A DNA stretch of 64,000 nt, taken from an uncultured Flavobacteriaceae bacterium (GTDB lineage Bacteria > Bacteroidota > Bacteroidia > Flavobacteriales > Flavobacteriaceae). The number at the start of each line of letters is the position of its first letter. The stretch's first letter is position 1. Where the stretch lies: assembly GCA_905181615.1 (NCBI GenBank), contig CAJIYH010000002.1:822629-886628 (forward strand). Reading direction: 5' to 3'. Under the pieces are notes generated by a model. The model made no database searches. It saw only the letters and a list, made by a program, of their open reading frames with translations, and had not been told where the DNA came from. Below, one piece after another: positions 37,283 to 46,806 of this stretch. The position numbers were made by a program, and so were the translations under genes.

Positions 37283-38143
37283 TTATTTATTTTTAGTTCG
37301 GATGCTTTCTACCACAACAGAAAACAATATGATTGCACCCCCAACATAAACATTTGATGCGGGAACTTCACTCAAAAACACAAAAGCTAAAATAATTCCA
37401 AAAATGGGTTGTAAACTGCTAATTATACTCGCTGTACTTACTTCAAAAAAGCGTAGACTTTTAACAAAAAGTGTGTGCCCTATTGCTGTTGTTAAAACTG
37501 CTAGAATTATCAAATATGGCATTTGAGAAGGAATTAAAGATAAATCCATGAAAAACAAAAATGGAATTAGCAAAACACTCACTACAAACATTTGATGAAA
37601 CATGATAACAGTTCCATTGTATTGATTTACATGACGTTTTAGAAGCAGGGTTCTTAATGCATATAAAAGAGCCGAAAATACACCGACAAGTACGCCTTTG
37701 AAATTGTCGTTTTCTAAATCGAATTCTGGAACTAAAACATAGACACCAACTAAGATTAGGAGCGTAAGAAACACCTGTACATAACTAAGTTTTGATTTTA
37801 TAAAAAAAGGCTCAAGTAAAGCTGTAATTACTGGAAATGTATATAATGACAATACCCCAAGAGCAACGTTAGAAAGTTTTAGAGCATAGAAATAGGTGAT
37901 CCAATGCCCTGCCATAAAAAAACCACTTAGTACTAAAGATAGGAGATCTTTTTGAGAAAGAATCTTTAGATTCATTTTCTTATATCGACAATAAAAATAT
38001 AATGCCACCAGAGCCAAAATAGAACGACACCATATAATAACCGGGGGATCTAGAGCAATATATCTTCCTAAAACACCCGAGGTGCTGATTAAGAATGTTG
38101 CAAATATTAACTCAATAAATTGATTCTTTTGAGTTCCGATCAT
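37283..38143 (-). CDS. EamA (DMT superfamily) drug/metabolite transporter
   Basis: A 286-residue inner-membrane protein with ten helices in two homologous EamA halves. Half one: FATFLISTSGVLGRYIALDPPVIIWCRSILAL and GHWITYFYALKLSNVALGVLSLYTFPVITALLEPFF; half two: GVLVGVFSALLYALRTLLLKRHV and KSLRFFEVSTASIISSLQPIFGIILAFVFLSE. These are the typical E/P-rich helix ends. Transporters of this type export amino acids, nucleotides or drugs, and the substrate is unknown. It lies between the ccsBA gene and DUF6174 on the same strand with 6- and 2-base gaps. Confidence 0.9.
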   Translation of the reverse strand: MIGTQKNQFIELIFATFLISTSGVLGRYIALDPPVIIWCRSILALVALYFYCRYKKMNLKILSQKDLLSLVLSGFFMAGHWITYFYALKLSNVALGVLSLYTFPVITALLEPFFIKSKLSYVQVFLTLLILVGVYVLVPEFDLENDNFKGVLVGVFSALLYALRTLLLKRHVNQYNGTVIMFHQMFVVSVLLIPFLFFMDLSLIPSQMPYLIILAVLTTAIGHTLFVKSLRFFEVSTASIISSLQPIFGIILAFVFLSEVPASNVYVGGAIILFSVVVESIRTKNK

Positions 38144-38149
38144 AGCATA

Positions 38150-41100
38150 CTACTTTCGATACATTTTCTTAAACCTCCAATAAGATGCTCCACCTAAAAG
38201 AGTAACAAAAAACAAGGCATAATAAACGAAATCTGGGGTTATAATTTTATCTCCACTTGCATAAGAATGCAATCCTGATAAATAAAAATTAACACCGAAA
38301 TAAGTCATCATAATACTTCCAAATGCTAATACACTAGAGAAGTTAAACATCCATTTACTTTTTAGCGCTGGAATTAGTCGCATGTGAATTACAAAAGCAT
38401 AAATCATAATGCTGATAAGTGCCCAAGTCTCTTTAGGATCCCAACCCCAATATCGCCCCCAACTTTCGTTAGCCCACATACCACCAAGGAAATTCCCTAT
38501 GGTAAGCATAATTAGACCAACTGTCAAGGAAAGCTCGTTTATTATGGTTAATTCTTTTATGTTTAAAGCCATACGCGCTTTGTTCTTATTAGTAGTCAAT
38601 AGAATCAATAGTAAAGCAACAATTCCTATAATCATACTCAAGGCAAACGGCCCGTAACTTCCTACAATAACCGCAACATGAATCATCAACCAATAACTAT
38701 CCAGAACGGGTTGTAAGTTTGCAATAGCTGGATCCATCCAATTCCAATGAGCAATCATCAAAATCATTGCGGCCACAAATGTGGTTGCTGCCATCGTTAG
38801 ATTAGATTTTCTTCCAAAAGCAAGACCAAAAAACATAGTAGCCCAGGATACATAAATCATAGATTCATATGCGTCGCTCCAAGGAGCGTGACCTGAAATA
38901 TACCAACGAGCAATTAAACCAGCAGTATGGAGTAAAAACAGAATTCCAATTGAAGCTTTAAAGAAAAAAATACTAGATCGAATGACTTTAGAATCTTTAA
39001 AAATCTGAATCAATAGAATTATAAAGAAAAGAGCTCCAACGTAGAGATACCAACTGAAAAGTTTTTTGAATATATCGTATTTATTGTAAGCAATCTCTGC
39101 CGTAATTTTGTCCTCAGAAGGCAATATATCTCCTCCATAACGCTTTTGAAAACCTGCTAAACTTTCTAATAGATCAGAAGCTTGCTTATAATCTTTTGTT
39201 GCTTTTCCAGTACGTAATGATTGAAAATATAAAGGCAAGACATTACGAACATAAAGAGAGTCCGTTCCTTTAAAATTAGCTTCTTCTAACTCAGGGAAAG
39301 AAACCCATTTATTGTTTTCATCTTCGGGGATAGGAAAAATTCGAAGCACTTTCCCCTCTAGTGCAGAATACAATAAATTGACACGTTTGTCTACTTCAAT
39401 AAAGTCTTTTTGAAACTGATTTGGAACTGGTGTTCTATAGGCACCTTCCAGTTGTGTGGATAATTTATAAACCCCAGTAGTATCAAAAAATGACATTAAG
39501 GGGGCAAATTTGGCTTTGGTATTGACGCCTAATATTGAACGAATAGAATCGTTACCGCGTTTCAAATAAATTACCGGAATATTATACCAAACAGCAGGAG
39601 CATTAAGAATAGATAGTAAAACTTGGTTAGAATCCATTCCATTGTAAGTATCGGATTTACTTACTTTTCTTAATAATTCAGATGAAAATGTATTGGCAGG
39701 TTTCATTCGGCCTCCCATATCTTGAATTACTAAAGATCCGAATTTAGCAGCATGCTCTTTTGAAAAAGCATCCGCTACCACAAGTGAATCGAAATTAATT
39801 TGAGTTTTTACATGGTCGTGGTCTTGAGCCCAACCAATCGAAAAAGCAAGTAATATTAGCAGCGTTAGTTTATTCTTCTCTATTTTAATTTTATCTAGTG
39901 TTTTTGAAAGGTCTTTAAATCTAGTTTTTCCTATAAAGAAAATCCCCATTAAACTCATATACAACATAAAGTAACCAATATAGGTAACCCAAGTTCCCCA
40001 AAAGTCATGATTTACAGAAAGCACAGTACCTTTTTCGTCTGGAGAAAAAGAGGATTGAAAAAAACGATATCCTTGTTGATCAAGAACATGATTCATGTAT
40101 ATATCATAATCATAGGGTTCCTTGTCTTCAACTATAATTTTACTTTTGAAAGAAGAATAACTTTTTTCAGTTCCGGGGTAACGTTCTGCAATAAAATCTT
40201 TTAATCTAATATTAAAAGGAAGCTCATAAGATGTTGAACCATATTTAACATAGAATTCTAAATTTCCAACTACTATTTTTTTAGGGTCGTTTGTTACACC
40301 TTTCCCTCCAAGAACGGTAATCAATTCTGACTTACCATCTGTTTTAATTTCTAATCTTAAAGCATCTTGCTGAGAAGCTTGGTCTTCATCTGCTTTTACT
40401 ATATCAAACTTACCTCTTAAAACAGGCTCTGGAATTACAAACTGAAAATTAGGCAATTCATAAAGCGAGCGAAGTTGTAACGGCTGTATGCTGTCTTTAA
40501 CTAGATTTCCTTCAAACTGATCTGCCATTCGCATAAAAGTACCTTCAAACGGACTGCTAACAAAATACTCCCCATCTATTACCTGGATATTGGTGGCACC
40601 ATCTATAGGGTTGTTTAACGTAAATAAGAGATTGTGGATGTTAACTACCTCTCCCTCTTTGATATAATGATCGTGCCTATTTCCATCACTTGCCTCAACT
40701 ATCTTTAGGTATCTATCTCCCTCCGAGTCTAAAACTAAACCCTCGGTTGCATTTTCTAAATAATCTACAAAATTAATCGAAAAATCTTGATCTTTAAATT
40801 CATCTGATATCACAAAATCGTGATCAACATGTTCTGATAAAAGAAGTTGTTTTGTGATTGGCTTTCTTAAAGCGCTCCCTTCAAACTCGCCATCAACTAA
40901 AATTTCTAAATAGGTTTTTTCAGATAAAAAAATGTTGGTAGACTCCCCTTCTCGTATGGGCATAACACCTTCATAACCAATATAACGAGTAATAAAAGCT
41001 CCAAATAGTATTAAAATAAATGATAAATGAATACTTAAAACTGCCCACTTTTCTTTTCTGAAAAGTTTGTATTTAAACATGTTTCCTATGAAATTGAAAA

Positions 41101-41275
41101 CAAAAAACACCATCATCAACTCAAACCACCAGGCGTTATATACCCAAATCTTTGCAGCATCGGTAGAATACCAGGTTTCTAAAAAAGTACCGATTCCCAT
41201 TGCTGTTGGAAATGCAATAAAAAGCACACTCATTAAACGATTAGAAGCTAAATAAGTTAGTAATTTTTCTTTCAT
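38150..41275 (-). CDS. ccsBA: Cytochrome c maturation fusion protein (ResB + CcsA, system II)
   Basis: A 1041-residue membrane protein that delivers heme to apocytochromes c. The N-terminal part (about 1-460) is ResB/CcsB-like: four transmembrane segments and a large periplasmic loop. The C-terminal part (about 745-1041) is CcsA: YISGHAPWSDAYESM and a His in HVAVIVGSYGP, then WANESWGRYWGWDPKETWAL (about 930-950), the tryptophan-rich WWD heme-handling motif, and two late His (HMRL, LSGLHSYASG). These His are the heme ligands of family members. Fusion of the two proteins is known in Bacteroidota and epsilon-proteobacteria. The region 460-740 is a soluble, lineage-specific linker. It heads an operon with EamA and DUF6174. 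Confidence 0.94.
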   Translation of the reverse strand: MKEKLLTYLASNRLMSVLFIAFPTAMGIGTFLETWYSTDAAKIWVYNAWWFELMMVFFVFNFIGNMFKYKLFRKEKWAVLSIHLSFILILFGAFITRYIGYEGVMPIREGESTNIFLSEKTYLEILVDGEFEGSALRKPITKQLLLSEHVDHDFVISDEFKDQDFSINFVDYLENATEGLVLDSEGDRYLKIVEASDGNRHDHYIKEGEVVNIHNLLFTLNNPIDGATNIQVIDGEYFVSSPFEGTFMRMADQFEGNLVKDSIQPLQLRSLYELPNFQFVIPEPVLRGKFDIVKADEDQASQQDALRLEIKTDGKSELITVLGGKGVTNDPKKIVVGNLEFYVKYGSTSYELPFNIRLKDFIAERYPGTEKSYSSFKSKIIVEDKEPYDYDIYMNHVLDQQGYRFFQSSFSPDEKGTVLSVNHDFWGTWVTYIGYFMLYMSLMGIFFIGKTRFKDLSKTLDKIKIEKNKLTLLILLAFSIGWAQDHDHVKTQINFDSLVVADAFSKEHAAKFGSLVIQDMGGRMKPANTFSSELLRKVSKSDTYNGMDSNQVLLSILNAPAVWYNIPVIYLKRGNDSIRSILGVNTKAKFAPLMSFFDTTGVYKLSTQLEGAYRTPVPNQFQKDFIEVDKRVNLLYSALEGKVLRIFPIPEDENNKWVSFPELEEANFKGTDSLYVRNVLPLYFQSLRTGKATKDYKQASDLLESLAGFQKRYGGDILPSEDKITAEIAYNKYDIFKKLFSWYLYVGALFFIILLIQIFKDSKVIRSSIFFFKASIGILFLLHTAGLIARWYISGHAPWSDAYESMIYVSWATMFFGLAFGRKSNLTMAATTFVAAMILMIAHWNWMDPAIANLQPVLDSYWLMIHVAVIVGSYGPFALSMIIGIVALLLILLTTNKNKARMALNIKELTIINELSLTVGLIMLTIGNFLGGMWANESWGRYWGWDPKETWALISIMIYAFVIHMRLIPALKSKWMFNFSSVLAFGSIMMTYFGVNFYLSGLHSYASGDKIITPDFVYYALFFVTLLGGASYWRFKKMYRK

Positions 41276-41299
41276 AAAAAGTCATCCTAAATTTCGACA

Positions 41300-41307
41300 C
41301 AAAGATA
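41300..41307 (-). promoter_or_regulatory. Predicted -7 box of the ccsBA operon
   Basis: Minus strand TATCTTTG, a TAnnTTTG match 24 bases before the ATG. TTTG elements exist upstream but at 24 bases spacing, slightly long. Confidence 0.45.
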
Positions 41308-41489
41308 CTTGATGCATTTTAAATAGGCTTTCAAAACAAAACAAATCTTCGATATAACAAACAAAAGTTCAATTTCAATCTTCATTCAACAATCTTATAC
41401 TTGGAATAGGTCCCAAAGAGTATCTAAACTGAAAAAATAACAGCTAATATCAAATATTAATTATGAAAATATTGTTTTACATTTAGGGT

Positions 41490-42257
41490 ATGATAAAGAT
41501 TTCTATTCTTGGTGCTGGAAATTTAGGTAGGCATCTTTTTAATAATTTCATTCAAACCAAAGAGGTTGAGGTAATTCAATGGTTTAATAGAAATATAAAT
41601 TCAATTGAATCACATAAAAATGAAGTTAGTATTACGAATCGAATTGAAGAACTAAAAGAAGCAGATTTATATTTATTGTGCTTAAGTGATGATATACTGC
41701 CAGAGATTTCGGCTAAATTAAATTCCCTAAAAGGAATTGTTGCTCATACTGCTGGAAGTGTTTCTATGGATGTATTATCAGATCATGAAAACCATGGTGT
41801 ATTTTATCCGCTCCAAACCTTTTCTAAAAATAGAGCTGTAGTTTTTGAGAATATCCCGATTTGTATTGAAGGAAACAATAACCTAAGTGAAGAAACCTTA
41901 AACAAACTAGCAAAACATATAAGTAAAAACATTCATGCTATAAATTCCAAACAACGCATGGGCTTGCATACTGCTGCGGTTTTTGTAAATAACTTCACGA
42001 ACCATCTTTATCAAATTGGAAATGAAATTTGTGAAGAACAGCAAGTGTCTTTTGAGATGCTTTTACCCTTAATTAATGAAACAGCTTCGAAGATTGAGTC
42101 CATTACTCCAAAAGAAGTCCAAACTGGACCTGCTTTAAGAAAAGATATAAATACCATTCAAAAACATCTGGATCTGCTTTCAAATCCTGAGTTTAAAAAC
42201 TTATATTTAACCCTTACAGATTCTATACAGAAAAACGATGAGCACAGTAAACTATAA
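41490..42257 (+). CDS. Rossmann-fold protein with DUF2520 domain
   Basis: A 255-residue cytoplasmic protein. The start ISILGAGNLGRHLFNNFI is a GxGxxG dinucleotide-binding loop; the central region LYLLCLSDDILPEISAKL and VAHTAGSVSMDVLSDHENHGVFYPLQTFSK match the F420/NADP-linked oxidoreductase-like fold, and the C-terminal helical DUF2520 part has MGLHTAAVFVNNFTNHLYQIGNEI and TGPALRKDINTIQKHLDLL. It resembles pyrroline-5-carboxylate reductase-type enzymes, but the substrate is unknown. It starts a five-gene run and overlaps kdsC by 20 bases, an arrangement I recall as common in Flavobacteriia. Confidence 0.85.
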   Translation: MIKISILGAGNLGRHLFNNFIQTKEVEVIQWFNRNINSIESHKNEVSITNRIEELKEADLYLLCLSDDILPEISAKLNSLKGIVAHTAGSVSMDVLSDHENHGVFYPLQTFSKNRAVVFENIPICIEGNNNLSEETLNKLAKHISKNIHAINSKQRMGLHTAAVFVNNFTNHLYQIGNEICEEQQVSFEMLLPLINETASKIESITPKEVQTGPALRKDINTIQKHLDLLSNPEFKNLYLTLTDSIQKNDEHSKL

Positions 42258-42768
42258 AGAAAATCTAAACCACGTTAAAGCTTTTATTTTTGATGTCGAT
42301 GGGGTTTTAACAAACGGAAATGTGATGATTACCACTACAGGTGAAATGTACCGTGAAATGAATACAAAAGATGGCTATGCCATGAAATGCGCTCTAGAAC
42401 AAGGGTTTAGAATTGCTATTATTTCTGGAGGAACTAATGAAGGAGTTCGAAGTCGTCTTAAAGCACTTGGAGTTGATAGTATATATCTAGGGGCGCACCA
42501 CAAGATTGAACCTTACGAAGATTTTATTTATAGTTACGACCTCAAAGCAGAAGAAATTCTATACATGGGAGACGATGCACCTGACATTGAAGTAATGTTA
42601 AAAGTAGGAGTTGCTACCTGTCCTAAAGATGCTGTTACTGACGTTAAGGAAGTAGCCGACTATGTTTCTCATAAAAATGGTGGAGCAGGTTGTGTCCGAG
42701 ATGTTATTGAGCAAGTACTTCGAGTTCAAGGAAAATGGAGCACTTCTATTGGTGCAAAAAACGATTGA
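42238..42768 (+). CDS. kdsC: KDO-8-phosphate phosphatase (HAD, KdsC-like)
   Basis: A 176-residue type C0 HAD phosphatase removing phosphate from 3-deoxy-D-manno-octulosonate 8-phosphate in lipopolysaccharide core synthesis. Motif I is FIFDVDGVLTNG with nucleophile Asp19 and Asp21; motif II is in IAIISGGTNEG; the Lys is in HHKIEPYED; motif III is ILYMGDDAPDIEVMLKVG. There is no cap domain, and the length fits the tetrameric family. The C-terminal KNGGAGCVRDVIEQVL is typical of KdsC. The start at 42238 overlaps the DUF2520 gene; Maf starts 1 base after its stop, so these genes are surely one transcript. Confidence 0.9.
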   Translation: MSTVNYKENLNHVKAFIFDVDGVLTNGNVMITTTGEMYREMNTKDGYAMKCALEQGFRIAIISGGTNEGVRSRLKALGVDSIYLGAHHKIEPYEDFIYSYDLKAEEILYMGDDAPDIEVMLKVGVATCPKDAVTDVKEVADYVSHKNGGAGCVRDVIEQVLRVQGKWSTSIGAKND

Positions 42769-42769
42769 A

Positions 42770-43363
42770 ATGTACGCTCAAAAATTAAAGTCATATGAAA
42801 TTATTTTAGCTTCAAATTCTCCGAGAAGAAAACAATTCTTTGAAGAAGCTGGAATCCCGTTTACCCTAAAAACATTTGAGGTAGATGAAGTTTTTGATCC
42901 TAAACTAAAAGGAACTGAAATTTCTGATTATCTCGTGAAATTAAAAGCTAAACCTTTTATTTCAATTATTAAAACCAACCAAATTGTTGTTACTGCAGAC
43001 ACCATAGTCTGGGGAGATAAACTTTATTTAGGAAAGCCTAGAACCAAAAAAGAGGCTGTTGAAATGTTAACTACCTTATCAGCAAAAGAACACCAAGTAA
43101 TAACGTCAGTTGCTTTTACCCAAAAAAAACAACAACACATAATTAATGAAATCAGTAAGGTCCGTTTTAAAGAACTTTCTTCCGAAGAAATAGAATACTA
43201 TGTAAATAATTTTGAACCCATGGATAAAGCAGGAGCTTATGGAATTCAAGAATGGATAGGAACCATTGGAATTGAAAACATATCGGGTAGTTACACCAAT
43301 ATCGTAGGTTTGCCTATGGCACAAGTAGTTCAAAGTTTAATTCGTCTTACATCAAGCATTTAA
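42770..43363 (+). CDS. maf: Maf family nucleotide pyrophosphatase
   Basis: A 197-residue house-cleaning enzyme that hydrolyses non-canonical or modified nucleoside triphosphates, mostly dTTP/UTP-type. The start is the ATG at 42770, one base after the kdsC stop; the longer open frame would run inside kdsC. The N-terminal YEIILASNSPRRKQFFEEAGIPF (about 8-30) is the Maf signature with SNSPRR, and VTADTIVWGDKLYLGKP holds the catalytic Asp; KEHQVITSVAF and YVNNFEPMDKAGAYGIQ are the substrate-selecting segments. Involvement in septum formation is historical naming. The operon position between KdsC and a secreted protein suggests no further role. Confidence 0.9.
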   Translation: MYAQKLKSYEIILASNSPRRKQFFEEAGIPFTLKTFEVDEVFDPKLKGTEISDYLVKLKAKPFISIIKTNQIVVTADTIVWGDKLYLGKPRTKKEAVEMLTTLSAKEHQVITSVAFTQKKQQHIINEISKVRFKELSSEEIEYYVNNFEPMDKAGAYGIQEWIGTIGIENISGSYTNIVGLPMAQVVQSLIRLTSSI

Positions 43364-43365
43364 AA

Positions 43366-44244
43366 ATGATAAAAAAAGCACACACCTTGTTTTTTATATT
43401 CTCCCTCTTCGGGTTTCTAAGTATTAACGCTCAACGTGTTTCTGAACAATTTAAAAAACATTGGTTTGACGGAAATGCTGAGATAAGTTCCTATTCTCTT
43501 GAGCAATCTCGGTATGGAGAAATAAGAGATGGAAGTGCAGTCCTGATCTTTGTAACCGAAGATTTTTTAAATAAAGAACAAGTAAAAGCAAACCAAAAGT
43601 CAAAAACCACAATTCCTATTATAAAGTCAAACAGGACCAAAAAATTTTTAACAGGAATATACCCCTACTCTATTATGAGTAGTTCTTTTAGTGCAATTAA
43701 AAGTCCTCAAAATATCGTAAAAAGTTCTGCCTCCATTCAAGAATGGTGTGGGCTAAGTTATTTACAAATAAATAAAAGAGAAAAGCAACTTGAAATCACT
43801 TCACATTCTTATTTCGAAGGAGAGGCAGATCAAAACTTTAAAATCGCAGAAAACAGAACTGAAGATGAGCTTTGGAATTTGATTCGAATGGGTCCGCAAA
43901 ATCTACCTCTTGGAGAAATAAAATTAGTCCCAAGTCTTGAAAGTAGTCGTTTAAATCATAAAGAAATTAGAGCACATCAAGCCCTTGCGGAAATGAATCA
44001 AAAGGAAAAAACTACAGTTTACACAATAACGTATCATGAATTGAAACGATCAATTGCGATAGAGTTCAACACTGCTTTCCCTCATTTTATAGAAGGCTGG
44101 GTTGAAAAAAATATTGGAAAAGGAGCTGCTTATGTATCTACTGCAAAAAAAATACACACAGAGCGACGACAATATTGGAGAGAAAATAATAACGCTTCTA
44201 AACAATATAGAGTTCCTTTTAAACTTGACTTAAATGAAAAATAA
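43366..44244 (+). CDS. Secreted protein of unknown function
   Basis: A 292-residue protein with a clear signal peptide (AHTLFFIFSLFGFLSINA, cleaved before QRVSE), so it is exported to the periplasm or outer membrane. The mature chain has no cysteine pattern or known motif; notable are WFDGNAEISSYSLEQSRYGE, EDFLNKEQVKANQK and VSTAKKIHTERRQYWREN. It looks mixed alpha/beta with many charged residues. The stop overlaps the PIG-L gene by 11 bases and it begins 2 bases after maf, which suggests coupling. From memory similar proteins adjoin maf in related flavobacteria and are annotated hypothetical. No function is assigned. Confidence 0.75.
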   Translation: MIKKAHTLFFIFSLFGFLSINAQRVSEQFKKHWFDGNAEISSYSLEQSRYGEIRDGSAVLIFVTEDFLNKEQVKANQKSKTTIPIIKSNRTKKFLTGIYPYSIMSSSFSAIKSPQNIVKSSASIQEWCGLSYLQINKREKQLEITSHSYFEGEADQNFKIAENRTEDELWNLIRMGPQNLPLGEIKLVPSLESSRLNHKEIRAHQALAEMNQKEKTTVYTITYHELKRSIAIEFNTAFPHFIEGWVEKNIGKGAAYVSTAKKIHTERRQYWRENNNASKQYRVPFKLDLNEK

Positions 44245-46702
44245 AGCACTTACTTTTTTATTGTTAATCGTTCTTAGCCCTACCAAAGGGTATAGTCAAA
44301 AGTCGAGTACAGAGATATACAATCAGCTGGAAAAGTTAAATTTTTTAGGATCTGCTCTTTATGTAGCTGCTCATCCAGACGATGAAAACACAGCCTTAAT
44401 ATCTTACTTTTCTAATCATGTAAATGCACATGCAGCCTACTTATCCCTGACACGCGGAGATGGAGGACAAAATCTTATTGGAACGGAACTACGTGAATTA
44501 CTCGGGGTTATTCGCACAGAAGAATTGATGCAAGCAAGAAGTATCGATAACGGAAATCAATATTTCACCTCTGCTATAGATTTTGGTTTTTCAAAACACC
44601 CGGACGAAACCTTAAAAATTTGGGATAAGGAACAAATCCTAGGTGAAGTTGTAAATCGTATTCGAGCGTTTCAACCCGATATTATAGTCAATCGTTTTGA
44701 TCACAGAACTCCCGGAAAAACACATGGACATCATACTTCTTCTGCTTTATTAAGTAAAGAAGCTTTTGGGCTAAGCAACAATACTGATGCATATCCAGAA
44801 CAACTTAAAGAGTTTGGAGTTTGGCAACCCCAACGCTTATTTTTCAATACCTCTTGGTGGTTTTATGGAAGTCAAGAGAAATTTGAGAAAGCTGATAAAT
44901 CAAATTTACTGTCTCTAGAAATAGGCGTATTCAATCCATTAACCGGAGTCTCAAATAGTGAAATTGCTGCATCAAGTCGAAGTTCTCATAAGTCACAAGG
45001 TTTTGGAAGTGCTCCTACCTTGGGAAGTAGAACAGAATATATTGAAATTATTGGAGGAGAACGCCCGCGCTCTAATGATCCTTTCGAAGGAATAAACACC
45101 ACCTGGTCCAGACTAGAAAGAGGAAGTCCAATTGGAAAAATGGTAGCTACTGCAATCGAATCATTTGATTTTGAACAACCTCAGAAGAGTTTAGAAACAT
45201 TAGTGAACATTCATGAAGCAATCCTCAAACTCCCTGCTAGCTTATGGAAAGAAAGGAAACTTGATGAGACTAAACAATTGATCTTAGATTGTGCTGGAAT
45301 ACAAATGCAATTTAATGCAGAACGCCCTTATGGAGTTCTTGGGGAGCAATTAAAAATCACAATCAATGCGGTTCAACAAAGTAAACTTCCTATTCAACTT
45401 GAAAGTGTTCAAGTTAACTCAACTCTTGATTTGCTTGACAAACCCCTTGAAACAAATACTAGGTTTAATAAAGCATTCAAAATCACTTTGGCTAATTCAA
45501 TTAGCACTCCCTACTGGTTGCTAAAAAAAGGATCTTTAGGAACTTTTACTATTGATAATAAAGATTGGATTGGAAAACCACAAACTCCAAGTCCAATTCA
45601 AGTGAACTTTCAGTTGAATCTTGCAGGAAAAAAAATTGTTTTTACAGAGTCAGTAAAACACCGAAAAACAGATCCGGTTCGAGGAGAAGTTATAAGTCCT
45701 TTTTATATGCTACCAGCCTTGGGTGTTAACTTTGAACAACCTGTTTTTCTTTTTGCCGATGGAAAAGAACAAAGCATTCGCTTAAACGTAACCAGTTATG
45801 GAACTGATTACAAAGGGTCCGTTACATTATCTCATCCCAAAGGATGGGAAACTTCTCAAAGTGCATTTCCTGTTAATCTTAATGGAAGAGGAAGCTCCCA
45901 ATATTTAGAGTATAAATTAAAACCATTAGTGAGTGCAGAAAGTGGTTTGTTGAGCCCTGTTGCTATTCAAGGAGATAAAAAGGAAAATTTATTTGCAGTT
46001 CAAACCCTAGATTACACCCATATTCCAAAACAATATATTGCTCAACCTAGTGAAGCTAGAGTTGTTCGGATGGATTTAAAACTTCCTCAAATTAAAGTGG
46101 GCTATATTGCCGGTGCAGGAGATACCGTAATGGAGCGTCTAAAAACAGTTGGTATTGATATTAGCTCTATTGATATAGAAACAATTTCTCTAGAAGAATT
46201 AAAAAAATACGATGCGGTCCTCATTGGAATTAGAGCATACAACGTGATCGAATCTTTAGCATATAAAAACCAAATGCTATTTGATTTTGCAGAAGCTGGC
46301 GGAACCTTAGTGACTCAGTACAACACCAGCAGAGGGCTTAAAACAAGTAGATTAGCTCCTTTTGATTTAAAACTCTCGAGGGATCGGGTAACGGATGAAT
46401 ATAGTTATGTTCGCATACTGGATCCAAAACATCCTGCACTAAATCTACCACATAAAATAATAGCAAAAGATTTTGAAGGATGGGTTCAAGAACGTGGCTT
46501 GTATTTTCCAAATCAATGGGATGCAAGGTTTACTCCCTTATTGGGAATGAATGACTTGGGTGAATCTGAAAAATTTGGAAGTATACTTGTTGCGCCTCAT
46601 GGAAAAGGAACGATAGTATACACCGGTATTAGCTTTTTTAGAGAATTACCTGCAGGTGTTCCGGGTGCTTATCGTTTGCTCATTAATTTACTAGCTCTAT
46701 AA
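44234..46702 (+). CDS. PIG-L family deacetylase with C-terminal amidotransferase-like domain
   Basis: An 822-residue exported enzyme (signal MKNKALTFLLLIVLSPTKGYS). Residues about 40-230 are the PIG-L/LmbE fold: AAHPDDENTALISYF with the zinc residues His47 and Asp50, SLTRGDGGQNLIG, and HGHHTSSALLSKEAF with the third ligand pair. Such enzymes remove acetyl groups from N-acetylglucosaminyl substrates or cleave amide conjugates. The middle (about 350-600) is beta-sandwich-like, and the last part (VGYIAGAGDTVMERLKTVGI, YDAVLIGIRAYNVIESLAYK) resembles a ThuA/glutamine amidotransferase-like fold. It is followed by a small membrane peptide and a sodium symporter, suggesting scavenging of the released sugar or amine. 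Confidence 0.88.
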   Translation: MKNKALTFLLLIVLSPTKGYSQKSSTEIYNQLEKLNFLGSALYVAAHPDDENTALISYFSNHVNAHAAYLSLTRGDGGQNLIGTELRELLGVIRTEELMQARSIDNGNQYFTSAIDFGFSKHPDETLKIWDKEQILGEVVNRIRAFQPDIIVNRFDHRTPGKTHGHHTSSALLSKEAFGLSNNTDAYPEQLKEFGVWQPQRLFFNTSWWFYGSQEKFEKADKSNLLSLEIGVFNPLTGVSNSEIAASSRSSHKSQGFGSAPTLGSRTEYIEIIGGERPRSNDPFEGINTTWSRLERGSPIGKMVATAIESFDFEQPQKSLETLVNIHEAILKLPASLWKERKLDETKQLILDCAGIQMQFNAERPYGVLGEQLKITINAVQQSKLPIQLESVQVNSTLDLLDKPLETNTRFNKAFKITLANSISTPYWLLKKGSLGTFTIDNKDWIGKPQTPSPIQVNFQLNLAGKKIVFTESVKHRKTDPVRGEVISPFYMLPALGVNFEQPVFLFADGKEQSIRLNVTSYGTDYKGSVTLSHPKGWETSQSAFPVNLNGRGSSQYLEYKLKPLVSAESGLLSPVAIQGDKKENLFAVQTLDYTHIPKQYIAQPSEARVVRMDLKLPQIKVGYIAGAGDTVMERLKTVGIDISSIDIETISLEELKKYDAVLIGIRAYNVIESLAYKNQMLFDFAEAGGTLVTQYNTSRGLKTSRLAPFDLKLSRDRVTDEYSYVRILDPKHPALNLPHKIIAKDFEGWVQERGLYFPNQWDARFTPLLGMNDLGESEKFGSILVAPHGKGTIVYTGISFFRELPAGVPGAYRLLINLLAL

Positions 46703-46704
46703 CT

Positions 46705-46806
46705 ATGTTTTCATCCAAAAATAAAATATACTTCTACTTAATCCTCGGAAATGTAATCTATTGGATTCTTTTCATTTTATTCATGAAAACATTCGAGAAA
46801 TGGTAG
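46705..46806 (+). CDS. 33-residue single-span membrane peptide preceding the sodium symporter
   Basis: A short ATG-started gene missed by length-limited callers. It starts 2 bases after the PIG-L stop and ends in TAG inside the symporter start (ATGGTAG), a 7-base overlap. The peptide has a positively charged start (FSSKNK), one hydrophobic helix IYFYLILGNVIYWILFILF, and a charged end MKTFEKW, giving a cytosolic N-terminus or C-terminus by the positive-inside rule. Small accessory subunits encoded just before sodium:solute symporters are known in other bacteria, so this may be one. Family membership is inferred from size and position only. Confidence 0.6.
   Translation: MFSSKNKIYFYLILGNVIYWILFILFMKTFEKW

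Noticed and set aside
42662..42769. Upstream-extended Maf start (233 aa)
   Set aside because: The extra 36 residues lie wholly inside kdsC in another frame and are outside the Maf domain; the ATG at 42770 fits family length.
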